DNA from: Amyloporia xantha
Lineage: Eukaryota; Basidiomycota; Agaricomycetes; Polyporales; Adustoporiaceae
NCBI GenBank assembly: GCA_036971615.1
Contig: JAYKKR010000025.1
Coordinates: 434,001 to 498,000, forward strand
DNA: 64,000 nucleotides
Direction: 5' to 3'
The notes under the pieces were generated by a model. It was not told the origin of the DNA. It searched no databases and saw nothing but the letters and a program-made list of their open reading frames with translations. Shown here piece after piece: positions 37,840-49,500 of this stretch (its first letter is position 1; every line of letters begins with the position of its first letter). Position numbers and translations under genes: made by a program.

Positions 37840-40800
37840 TAATCAATCTCCAGTGGTCGATGCTCTGCGTTTCAACATCGGGCCCATCTTTGGCGCCGCA
37901 AGTGACGTCAAGATCGTTTGAGAGGATATACCTTTGTTGACGGCATTATCCTTTCGGAAGGTCTGTATCTGGGAGGACAAAGAAAGGTCGGCACTGAGAC
38001 AATTGGCCGCTGTATATGATCCTGTCCGCCGCACCGCAACGTCGTCTCCATTGTGGTCTCCATTCTACGACCTTTGTCCACGGTCACCCGATTCTTCCCA
38101 TCTTGACGGGTCTCCCGTCTTTCAACCTGTTTGGAGATGCTGTGAAATAGCGGCAAGGCAAAAGCACTAAGTCTGTCTCACCTAGCGGACATAGTGTTTC
38201 CTCATCATGAACGACCGCTTTTGGTCTTTGAGCAGCATGGCGAGTGACTTTCAGCGACGCGCACACGCGCTCTTCGCGCCTGCCAAGTAATAGGGAGCCT
38301 AGTATATTAGTGAGCGCTGCTGCAGGTCTATAACGACGCAGACATCAGTCAAATATTGCCCTGTTGCATACTTCAAAATCCGAAGTCTGAACCGCTAAGG
38401 GCAACGCATGGGTGGCCACCCGTCGGCGCCAACATGCACCGTTGTCCACCGACTATGAGCCAAGACATGGTGGATGAGAAACGCATTCATTGTGGTCCTC
38501 CCTGACGTCACCTATCGTCCAAGGAACTCGTAAATACAACTCTATATTCTTCTCGAGGTTCCAATTTGCCAGACTCGGACCGCGACGCCTTCGACCCGGT
38601 ACGATGAAGCTGTATGTCGGATTGGTTCGCCCGCCAGCAGCCATACGTCCCTGCTGTGAGTCAATCTCTTGATGACAGCCTAGAACCTACTTAGAGACGT
38701 CAGCGTATTCCAACAAACGATAAGGGAAAACCTATAACGAATGGGCGGTCCACCGTGGAGTACTTACCGCCCCCCACATTAGACGCGTTCTCATGTTCAT
38801 TCGTGGTCGTTAAAACCTATCAATTTGTGTCCACAGATAGTAAACTTGCTGAAATAGTTCATACGCTAGAAACGCATCTCTGTTGAGATACATATTTGCC
38901 ATGGAGACAGCCGCATTCCATGGGTGCACATAATCGCATTGCAATATCACCAAATAGCCCTCATTGGAGGCAAAGAACATGAGGGCCTAAACTTACAGGG
39001 ACACACTGAATAGCACATCAGGTGAGCGCGTGTACTCCTTGTTATTCAAGAATATAGGGCTTACTCATCGCTAGACTAGACAGATAATGGGATACACAAG
39101 TGGGCGACATTGGGCGACATCACCACAACAGAAGGGACGCCCGATGAGGTCTGTTCGAGAAAAAGGGCTGTTGCATTGATGTATACGCAAGGATGTAGCT
39201 AGAGCTACCTAAATCTGAGAGTTTTCAGGGAAGATACGGTTCACATTCTTGAGTGTATAGCATCGCCCTGATGAAATGACCAATCGAAGCGCTTCAGGTG
39301 AAAGTCGAACTGGAGCAGCTTGGAGCAGGTGGAATTGCGCCAGTATGAAAGCCAAGGATCACTGCAAATGGTCAAATAGAGACATTCAAGCTAGCCAGCG
39401 CGTTCTTATAGTCACCCATACGTACTCAAATACGCGAAAGCAGGGACAGGTGATATCGACTTCTCACCCGAGCAGCGGGAGCGATATTGAGCAATATTGC
39501 GCTTTCTGTGTCAGGCTTCAGCAGAGGCGATGATTGTTTTGAAGTTCTATTCGCGGTCCATCCATCTGATTAGGAGAGTCCTCGTGCACCACGTATTCGG
39601 AGAGACCTGAGATCACTTATACTAGAGAAACATTGAGAGGCCGAGGGCCGACGATGAGAAGGGAAGACACCATGATACCGACATATAAATGAAGACGAAA
39701 CAGGAGGTTGGGATGAGATTGAAAGACTAATACGACTCGTACGTGAGACCGAAGGGCATAGACAACAACTTTCGAGAGAGCGTACACGTCGGGCACGACG
39801 GTGGCGAGAGTGCACGGTCGATCATAGCGGCCCCTCCGATTAGGAAATTCCTCGTGTGATGAGCGAAAGGGTAATTGCTCTTCACATGTCACATCTTTCG
39901 TACGCGATGTATCTGCACCATATCCAAATTGTTCCTCGATGCATCCTTGATCTCGCCGTTACATTTTGAACACCATACGTCCTCACAGAAGCAGAGGAGA
40001 TATGCTCGCTTTTATGAAGTACTTACAGGCAGAACGGCGACAAGACATCGTGAGCCTGGATGGGCGACACTCGGCTGAAGGGATGGCATACGTTGATGTT
40101 CACGCAGCAGTGCAAGTACGTTCATATCGCATGTGTATCCTACAATACGCATGTATGGTTCTGACGCTGCTATCTTGCTGTCGGTGATAAGTGAGCATAC
40201 GGGCTTCTCGTGCGTACATACTCAATTGTGCGTAGGGTGCCTTATGCACTGGATCTCGCTTAAGTGCGAGGTGAGCCATCTCATATCTCGTATTGGTTCT
40301 ATCTTTGGCCGTGTTTCCGTTTGGCTTGGCTTTTCCAGCTCAGTATTATTTACGGGAGGACATGTCCTGTTTGTATCTCTCAACGACGTCTCCTTTCCTA
40401 GGCCCGCCCCTACTGGCTTGATCCTGCCCCCCACGTTGCACACCTTCTATACTACTTCGTCAGAACACTTTCCCTAGTGTGTGAGTCCGACTCTCTCTGT
40501 TATCTCACATATTTTGACTCCTTCTTTGCGTTGGCACAACGTCGGCGCACAAGCGAAGGTGGACGATGCGGCTGGCAAGGAGCAGACGACGAAGGCGAGG
40601 CGCGTCGTCGTCATACCATACAAGGGTGCGTTGTAATAGGAACCCGGCGAATCCCCCAAGAGACTCGATCCCAAACCGTCACTCGTTTGGACCTCGCCTG
40701 CTGCCCAATTTGGACTTTGGGCACGTAACCTCGCGGCGAAAGGCCTAATTTCGGCCCCAAATGGGCTCCAACCTCGTAAATCGCTAAAGCCTCTCATAGA

Positions 40801-41700
40801 TGGCCTATCTGCTCACCAGGCGGTGTTAGAATCGTTTGGCGTCCCGATTGCGTCGCCAACTTATTCAATTCAATCGAGCAGCCGACAAACCGAGTTCCCC
40901 TCGGGCATATTCACATCGAACATGTGAGAAGGGCTTTCTTAGATCGTATTCACCTCTTACATCTTGTGCAAGATAGATTTACTAGTGAAGATGCTGTGGT
41001 TGTGCGCTGGCTGTCAGGTTGCATAGTTGCCGAGCTCATGTACTAGCTGCTGCACACCACGAAACTCACCGAACTTTAGAACTATGAAATACCGTTTTGG
41101 ATTTGATTGATGTCATGTTCGCATTCTTCCCCAGTTTAGTTGTTTTCCCGTCTTTTTTCCCCTCTCCAAATCTAAGGAAGCTTTTCAGTAAACACGTCCA
41201 AGGCGAAACCAGTGCGTCTTCTGCCGTGATGGCCTCTCATCCGCACTTGAACATCTACATTCACGGCTTCTGTATGAAGTACACCGCTGCTATATTTACC
41301 GAGCAGGGTAGGGATGGACATCTCGAATTCCTTGAATCTTACGGGTCCCGTTCTCACTACAAGAAGTGGACAGATGGAAATTTCGTAGCATTGGGAACTA
41401 TTGCCCTGCTGTTCCGGGCGTTGCTACGGGTTTCTTTATATGTACGCCATTCATGGTCCGTTGTAGGTTATCTACCGTATTGAAGTTTGCAGCATTGTGC
41501 CATCTCTCATTTGCCTATTAGCCCAGTTTGTTGCTTACAGAGGAATAGATGGTTTATTTTGCCCAGGTCTTGTGGTGAATGGGTCATAAACGCCACATTT
41601 CAGTTAGGTTACTAGAACCACTGACTGTTGTAGCTGAAGATTGTAATATTAGACGATGATAATAAATGTGTAAAGAGATACGCACCTAGATCTTTCGCCT
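37840..41700. repeat. Repeat-derived flank of copy A
   Basis: Non-coding or decayed sequence. Pieces match, in the same orientation, sequence upstream of copies B and C: 37900-38100 with about 43450-43720 and 46650-46900; 38690-38830 with 47310-47440; 39830-40640 with 47700-48690. The last block is the clearest, with long matching strings such as TCCTTTCCTAGGCCCG in both. Two short plus-strand frames are partly kept: MLAFMKYLQAERRQDIV at 40000-40110 and VDDAAGKEQTTKARRVVV near 40560-40620, the latter with MDDAACKEQTTKA near 48640. A gene was probably present once; not resolved. Confidence 0.5.
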
Positions 41701-41730
41701 AAATCTTGTCCACCACGTACGACGTCGTCC

Positions 41731-43164
41731 CTACCTATATCCCAACATCACAGGGCAATATGGCCCTGACTCGCGGTCGTCGGACTCATCCTTGAACGAC
41801 GGCCTGTTCATCAATCTCACCAAGCAATCCCGGAAGTGGTCGCTGTTGCGCCCTAAATCCTTCCGAGGCTGATTGCCGCAGATCTCGCATCGCGTCGTCC
41901 GCTTTTCCGACTTGTAGTGCACAGTCGCCATGCGCTTCGGAAAGCTGGAGACCTGCAGCCTCGTCCCGAGTATTCCCCTCCTCGTCTTTTGCTGGCAAGT
42001 GTGCCGCTTGCATGAGAACCGGCCATGCGGATCTCCTCCAGCCTCGTTCTGCGCCTCCTGCTTGTGTGCTGCCTTCCAGTGCGGTAGCATGTCTGCGGTG
42101 GACCCTCTGACTGCCAGTGCACAGTCTCCCCACCCGCATACAACTTTCCTCCCCTCGTCGGGCACAACCATGTGGCGCTCCCTGAGCTGGAGGTGCAGCG
42201 TGTATATGTGTTCCATAGCCGCTAAGGATATGCCTCAAACTCGCAGCCAGGCCACTGGCACGACGACAATGGCCCATGCTGCTTCGAGCCGCTCGCTGTC
42301 TTTGCAGGCGGAAGCGCAACGACAATCTCGGCATCATGTTCTACTGCGTCGTGCTTCCTTTTATGAAGGGCCCACTGACGTAACCTCAGTCGGCGCTGGC
42401 AGCGACACCGTAGGAAGGAGCTCTTCTGACTCCTCCGCTCGATGGGCCGGATAGGTGACGCTGAACATAGGAATGAAGGATTCAATATCTGCCTGGGGGA
42501 TTGATGATGTTCGCATTACCTAAGACCTGGAATTGACCCTAAGTCTTCCACGCCTTCCTCATCATCGCCATATCTATCTTGTGCGTGGTCCTCGCTGTAT
42601 CTGACTAGGAAATCGATCATAAACTTAGACTGGAGTTCTGCGAGGCTAACACTGAATATAGGAATGAATGATTTAATATTTGCCTGGGGGATTGATGATG
42701 CTCTCATTACCTAAGACCTGGAATCGACCTTACGTCTTCCACGTCTTCCTCATGACTGGAGGCAGCATTGCCATCGCCATCTTGTGCGTAGTTGATGAAG
42801 TTCTCACTAACGCAGGCGAAGCAGCGTGATTTGTATCGGGGGTTTCTGGTCCAGATAGCTGGGTGCTAATGTCAGAAGCAGAGCTGGAGGAGCTTATGAT
42901 AACATGGAGGGCGTTGAGTGAGCGGATAAAACGAATGGAATAAAGAAGGTACCTTGGGCCAGGAGTTGAGGCTTCTTCTTGCTGATGGTTTGGGAAATCA
43001 ACCACGCCGTTCGTCTCATCATAGCTTGCGAGAAAATCGAAGAGGAACTCGGGAAAATCAAGTTCTTGGGAGAAGTCAGCTATTTTACGCGTGTTGCGGT
43101 ATAGATTTGTGGAGAAAATGGAAAAGGGGAAGGAATGCAAGTTTCTGTTTGCATTGTTCACCAT
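41731..43164 (-). pseudogene. Copy B: disrupted zinc-finger family gene
   Basis: The start at 43164 gives an N-terminal exon like copy E (FPEFLFDFLASYDE and EEASTPGP), then the GPETPD exon. Next comes a duplicated exon region, and a basic HKRKHDAVEHD stretch before the fingers. The first finger exon is broken: where copy E has CEFEAYP-MRLWEH, copy B has a TAG stop (near 42228-42236) and lacks one G, shifting the frame. Downstream, a frame from about 42216 to 41731 still encodes CGWGDCAL...HWKAAH, CKRHTC...HMATVH-like and CEICG...HFRDC. So the finger region has been mostly kept, but it is separated from its N-terminus. Confidence 0.7.
42455..42750. repeat. Internal direct repeat in copy B
   Basis: About 100 bp at 42455-42560 recurs at 42645-42750 (period about 190 bp), with shared text such as GCCTGGGGGATTGATGATG and ACCTAAGACCTGGAAT. 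It duplicates an exon/intron boundary of copy B. Confidence 0.75.
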
Positions 43165-43235
43165 AGAGAGGTACACTGGAAAGGAGGATGACGGCGAGGG
43201 GAATTGAAGGAATGGGAAAGCGTTGAGCTGCTCCC

Positions 43236-43280
43236 CTTATATAGTTCACAAAACGCGCGCTAATATTCAGGAATAACAAT
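43236..43280 (-). promoter_or_regulatory. Family promoter block, copy B
   Basis: Minus strand ATTGTTATTCCTGAATATT, AGCGCGCG, then TTTTGTGAACTATATAAGG; the last part forms a TATA-like box. It begins about 72 bp before the copy B ATG. Confidence 0.65.
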
Positions 43281-43289
43281 GCATCAGAA

Positions 43290-44842
43290 CGAGATAATGC
43301 ATTCGACAAAAGCTGGGGCCACGCGTGTCAAAAACAATGCAACGAAAGATGACGCACATAAGAGGCTGGAGCGTGATGCGCCTTGGCGACGACGTGCCTA
43401 CGCTACTCACCCAAGAAGTTGGAAAACGGCCATGCGGATCTGCTCAATGAACGTCGAGCAGTCCTCCATGTCCATTACCCCGTGTTTCACCATCGAGTCA
43501 GCCCTTGACGCTGCGATCGACATAGGAGTTGTCCTGATCAGTTCGACGAGAGAAAGACACTGTGTTCACTGGCCGTCATCGATTTCAGGAGTTCTTTTCT
43601 TGGGGGACAAAGAAAATGTGGGACTGAATGTGATGGCCATTGTACAGTATCTCGTCGGGGGTCTTGGCTACTGTATGGTCTAGAACGTCCCGCCTCCATC
43701 CGAGCCACCGGTATCTTCCACTATTGATGGGTCTGGCTCATATATCCTATTTGCAGATGCCGGTGGACGGCTTCAAAGCAGGACAAGGCGAAAGCAAAGA
43801 CACTTTCTCACCTAGCGTGCACACTGTTCCATCGCCACTGACACCGGCTTTCGTCGTTGGAAACTTACACTTTCCTGTACTACAGGTATCTCTGTCTCTT
43901 AACGATAGCTGTCGCAGCCGCTCAGAACCGTGAGTCAAATGTTGAACCTGCCCCGGATGAGAAGTCTCCAATGTTTTATGGGCAATTATGGGGCGGATCA
44001 GCTGTCTAATTGATCTACTCGCTGTTAGCCTTACGATTCCGCTGTGGGTCAACAAGTCCTAGACCATACAGATAACCTGCTCTAAAACATCAACTTACTT
44101 CAACGAACGAACAAAGACTCAACTACAAATAGACAGTCTATCGAGGATTATCTGCAGTTCCACTCCGACAGAGTTTTCATATTTCGAATTCTTTCGTGTC
44201 CATTACGCCTATTCATGAAGTGCCTACCAAAGGCGGCGGACGTACTGTATACACCGGTCGAGTGAATTAGTCTGGATAGTGCACAATGGATACATCGTCG
44301 AATTTAAGATACCATCACTTCCTAATGAGGCAAGCCCGCTCTTTCACGCGTGGGCGCCTGCTGTTACTTGCTCCAGACGACGTCGTATCCAATACGTTCG
44401 TAGATATCGATTCTTGCATTCGACTTTATCAGGTCCTGAATTACTTTTTGAGCACCGCATGTGTCTTCACTAGTTATCTTTCTGACCCTTTATCTTTCTA
44501 CGAAAATACATGGAATATCCCAGAGCTCATCGGGAGAGTGTTCATGCAAGCCATCACCGATGTACTGGGGCGGCGATGAGCACCTTTTTATAGTTCTTGA
44601 ATATCTTCCACTTTCAGCAACACTCTTGCAAGTAGGAGCAGCACTCTATATCCTACCATCATGCTCAATCTTTGGAGCTGCAGGGCAAAGTTTAGACATA
44701 AAACCGTAACTCCTATGCCAGTGAAGGTTAATCCTCATCCGGATCATCTTGCCAACAGTCAAATACTGTGCAGAGGTATAACTTATAACGGCATGTACTT
44801 ATGCAATTATGGCTCTGACACGGAAAACAATTGGATACAGTG
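43290..44842. repeat. Flank between copies B and C1
   Basis: About 43450-43760 matches the flanks of copy A (37.9-38.1 kb) and copy C2 (46.65-46.95 kb). About 44190-44260 matches 47400-47460. No intact gene seen. Confidence 0.45.
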
Positions 44843-45668
44843 CTAAGATGCAAGGCAGGGGACCGAAGACGACGGTCGGATGTCCAGCGTTACTCTGGAA
44901 GATGACGCCACAGGCTGCTCGAGCACGACTGATGATGACGCCTGAGAATGTGGCGTCGCCTCTGCCCGAAGAATTGGAATGTGGTGGAGGGCTAGTACCC
45001 GGATGTCGCCCCAGGAGGCATAGTAGTATGAGATCATATAGTGCGGCGCGACTGCAAAAAGAGACGTACGGATATACCACAACATGCGAATCAAATGCCG
45101 CGCAATACGTCTCTTGATAACGCCGCGCAGCGGCATGGTATAAACAGCTAAGAAAAGACATCAACATTAGTACAGGTATAGAAATATAGAACTGTTGTGG
45201 GTATATATGAACTAACCTGTCCGGCGCATCTTGGACAGGCTCTTCCGGTTCCATGCTGCATGCAAGGTAGAATCATTATGATAGAATAATAATGGAACAA
45301 TTGCTCACTCAGACTCTACTTCTAAACATCGCGGAGGTGGTGCCAAGTCAACGGTGACGGAAAGTGTTGGTGGCTCCGAGTAGATGGGGGCCGACAGAGC
45401 AGGAGCCATGGAATTTGAAATGTGTGATGACCTTGAGACAAAGGAGGAACTTGTTACTGTGTGCATTGGAATGAAAGCAAAAGAACAAATACCCTGCTAT
45501 CCGGGTGGCATCGGCCGCATAGGCATCGTAATCAAACACAGTGTCGAGGTCCACCCCGCCGTGGAGGACCGAACTGTCGTCAGTCAAGTCATCCTCAGCC
45601 AGTGCCGACGTCGCTTGATGCGGGAGGAGGAAAGTATAGAAGTCAAGGTCGTCGTTCAAAGAATCCAT
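44843..45668 (-). pseudogene. Copy C1: fingerless, frameshifted family member
   Basis: Exon 1 (ATG 45668) is nearly identical to that of copy D, with AEDDLTDDSSVLHGGVDLD and the same GTATTTGTTC donor. Exons 2 and 3 (SEPPTLSVTVDLAPPPR; PVQDAPDR) and the start of exon 4 (CLYHAAARRYQETY) are also shared. A 4-nt deletion near 45030 (CATACTACTATG instead of CATACTAACTACTATG) moves the frame. The SSSVVLEQPVASSSRVTLD stretch that follows is open, but ends PCLAS-stop before any finger, as in A'. The family promoter is not directly in front of it; copy C2 lies there instead. Confidence 0.65.
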
Positions 45669-45719
45669 TTTAGTTCGTTTGAAGCGGGGAAGACCTCCGG
45701 TTCCTGTGCCACCACAGTA

Positions 45720-46285
45720 TTTTCGGTAGGGCTTTGAAAGAAAAAGATCAGTGCAGTTTCTTGCGACGCGTCAACGATGGTGGACGAACCTGTTGGATTC
45801 TTCACCGACATCGACAGCCTCTGCGGTGCTGGATATAACGTCACGTCAGTAGACGCAGTGCACAGAAGCGAGACTGCGACTGACTCAGTTGCTCCTTCAG
45901 GAGCGGGTGCAGGTGCACTGGGCTCGTTGGGAACCGACGCAGTGCTTGTGAATCTAACAAAGTCATTAAGCGGGCGGAAGAAATGTGCGCAAAGACAAGA
46001 ACGTACTTGTCGTAATCTGGTAGCTCCAGCCCCTGCTGGTACCAGGCGGAGAAATCATCTCCGCAAGAATAGATGACATCCATTACATGGACGAGGGACG
46101 TGTTAATAGAAGTCTGAAGTCTCGTCCCTATCTTAAACCTCGAATTCAATGACGACGTCAAATTCGATGACTCTGACCTTATCATCCTGATTTCTCGATA
46201 GATGTGATGAAGTGAGAGGTTTGAAGGGAATTGAAGTGGGAATAGGAACGCAAGTTGCACGGTCGGCGTCGTTCTCATTGTTCAT
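45720..46285 (-). pseudogene. Copy C2: 5' remnant of a family member
   Basis: The ATG at 46285 (MNNENDADRATC) follows the conserved promoter (46387-46434) at the family spacing, but the frame stops within about 50 codons. An acidic stretch in another frame (about 46000-46080, with CGDDFSAWYQQGLELPDYDK) recalls the N-terminal exons of other copies. The remnant then runs into copy C1. It looks like a promoter and first exon joined to C1 by rearrangement. Confidence 0.45.
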
Positions 46286-46386
46286 CACAAAGAGGTTGAA
46301 GTGAACTGAGAGAGACGCGATGAATCGGCAGTGTGGATGGTGACGGGGGAAGTTGGGATGATGATAGATAGAGATGCGAGCAGCAC

Positions 46387-46434
46387 CGTTTTAAATAGTC
46401 CGCAAGAGGCGCACTAAAAGCTAGGAATAACAAT
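46387..46434 (-). promoter_or_regulatory. Family promoter block, copy C2
   Basis: Minus strand ATTGTTATTCCTAGCTTTT, AGTGCGCC, then CTTGCGGACTATTTAAAACG. Begins about 101 bp before the ATG at 46285. Confidence 0.65.
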
Positions 46435-46439
46435 GGAAC

Positions 46440-49400
46440 AAAAACGCCATAAATTCGTCATAAGCTGGAGTCACACCTGGGATGAACAATGCAACGGGAG
46501 ATTCCAAAAATGTCAGGAAATGACTAGGTGGTTAATGCCATATCCGCTGCGCTAAAGCTGACGGTGGCAGAATGGGTTCACCTTGGCGCGCCTTGACCCC
46601 TCGTCCAGATTTAACACAGCAGCCACCCAAGTCGCCTGTGTTGAACGATATCGTCGAGTAGTCCTCAGTGGTGGACACTGCGTTCCACTATCGAGCTCAC
46701 CTTTGACGCCACAGGCGAGATCAAGATGGACCAAGAAGCTATACCTTCATTGGAGACGTCATCATCTTCGTGAATCCTGTTTCCCTGTTTCAGAGGACAA
46801 AGCAAGTTCAAAATTGAGTCGAATATTCATTGTATAGGATTTCTTGGCCTCCATTGTACCCTCCATTCTACAACCCTTGTCTGCAGCCGCCGGTATCTTC
46901 CCCTATTGACGAGTACAGTTCGCTCATCATATTTGAAGATATTGTCAAACGGATACATGGCGGTGCTGTAGGTTCAGATAGATGCAGATATCAATCATGT
47001 ACTTTACCTGCAGCCTCACAAAATCTAGATACCGGAGGTAGGCGGCCGCATGCCACCCGTCGTCACCAACATGCACTGCTGTCCGACAGCAAACCAAGAT
47101 ATCGGGAATGGTCTATGAGTTCAGTGCGGCTCTTAACGAGGTCGCCTATCATCCGAGGAGCCTGAGGTCTGAATACATCTCTCTCTGGGACTTTGGTTCG
47201 ATAGACACCAATCAGGACACCTTCAATCCGATACGATGGAGCTGTATGGTTGAGAGCCACCCAGTACCCGAGCGTTGCTGAAGTGGATCAATCTCTAGAA
47301 GAGAGAAAACCTACTCAGATATGTCAGCATACTTCAACAAACGATATGAAAAGACCTGTGATCAATACGGGCGGCACTTACAGTTATAGCCGGACGTATT
47401 CGTGCTTATTCACGTTCATTGTGACCTGCCGATGAAGTGTCTACCTATGGTGACCGGGCTGAAATCGTTCAAACACACTAGATTAGACTCAACACATAAC
47501 GAGCTATAGGCTCGTTCTGTTCTACGATCAACGCGATGCCGCTAGAATCGCGATTGCACGTCTCTCTGGAGCACGTACATGCTATGGCAATAGCCACAGC
47601 CCCTAGGTGTACAGAACTGTATTTCAACATGACCAACCCGAATAGCTCTCGTTGGAGGTAAAGACAACACATCCGAGAGGGCGCACTAGGTGACGATGAT
47701 AATGTGGTAGCGCTATGTCCGATTAGGGAATTCCACATGTGATGAGTGAAAGGGCGGTAATTACTCTTCACACTACGTTCTCGTGGTCAAGCATTGGAAA
47801 CGTACCAGCATCTGAGCAATCTGCATTGATATACATTCCTCCACACATCTTTGAGCTCGTCGTTGACCGTCCTGATCTTGTTAGTTTCTAGAACTCAACG
47901 TGGATGGAGTGCATCGGAAAAGACTCGCAGTATATGCAAGACACTGCCGACGCCAGGGTATGTACTCGCAGCCACGAGTGCCGTTTGCAGTCTATGAATA
48001 CGTTTCCGGCCGGGGGCTCTCGACAACCTCATTACCCATTGACCCTATCTCGCGGAAAAGAGTACAGCGCTACTGAAAAGGTACATAACATCCGATAAAA
48101 GCAAAGGTGCTATGTTCGCTGTCACTGAAGTACAGGTAGAACGGCGACATGAATGGGACGGATAGTGTGTGTGACAACTAGCTGGAGAGATGTGTGATGT
48201 TATGCCTGCAGGAGCGCAAATGCCTTCATATTGCGAGGACGGTTACGACGTGGCGATCTTGCTGTCGATGACAAATTGACATACGGTCTTGTCTCGTGCG
48301 CACACACTCAATTGTGTGTAGGGTACCTCATGCATCTCGCTCAAGTACGAGGTGAGCCATATCATATCTCGTGTTGGTCCGATCTTTGACCGTCTTTCCG
48401 TCTAGCTTGGCTTTGCCAGCTCGGTGTTAGTATCGGAGGTCGTGTCCTCCTTGTGTCCCCTCAATGACGGCTCCTTTCCTAGGCCCGTTCCTGCTTGATC
48501 CTGCACCTCACGCTGAGAAGCCTCTACATTACCTCGTCTGAGCAGTTCTCCTAGTTTGTTAGTCTGACCTTACTCTGTTATCCACACATTCTGACTTCTT
48601 TGCATTAGCACAGCACGTCGGCGTGCAAGCGAACGCGATGGACGATGCAGCTTGCAAGGAACAGACAACGAAGGCGATGTGCGACAACTCTCGGCCAACC
48701 TGTGAACCGATTAGAGAATAACCTTGGATGGTATATTGGCGTTGACATGCCTACGATCATTGTTGATATGACGGATACATGCTTCGGTAAATGTCCGGTG
48801 AGCACGAATTCTTGCGCATATCTGTAGCTCGGATTGTTGTTAACGTAGATGTATACTTCGGTGGTTTTTGCGTGCGTATCTACGCGCAAGTGTACAGAAG
48901 CGCGAATGGTAAGAGTTCAGGAAGAGGAATGAAGCTTCGCGCTTATCGTATGAGGAATTTCCTTATTGGACGCTAATGGATCGTGCCATCGACTATCATT
49001 CTGGTCCTGTGCAGTATGGCCCGATCGAATCTGCCATAGGGTCCACACAAATCATGATGGACGAAGTCTCCAATCCGTCGGCCATATATATCTTTGGCTT
49101 TCCCATCCAACGTTGCGTCCTAAAGACAATCATGAGTGTGGTGATACGCTGCAATAATACTCGACGTGACCGCACCAGTCTATGGAACTTGTCGAAGAAA
49201 CCAGATAGGAGGCCGCGCACCGCATAGGGGCCGTTGCTGATCAAGGACCTCCTCAATGCAGTCAGGAGAAGAAGCAAGAACGATCGCATGTGCTACGAAC
49301 AAAACGCGCTTATTTCGGTCGTCATGCATCAACAGTCACCTCTTCTCTTGTTTTTGTTATATATATGCCCCCATTATTGCGGTATCTGCAGGGCCCATCT

Positions 49401-49500
49401 TTTCCTTGAGCTGTCAGGTCGATATTCGTCGCTCCTGCGTAAGTTTTCTCAGATATCGTAGAACATGTGTGCATGTGATGTGCATAGTGACTTCCGAAGA
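46440..49500. repeat. Repeat-derived flank of copy C
   Basis: About 46650-46950, 47310-47460 and 47700-48690 match copy A flanks (see 37840-41700); 48250-48600 is the best block. From about 48900 on, no match is seen. A 97-codon ATG frame (48996-49289, minus) with a hydrophobic start is of unknown status. Confidence 0.5.
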
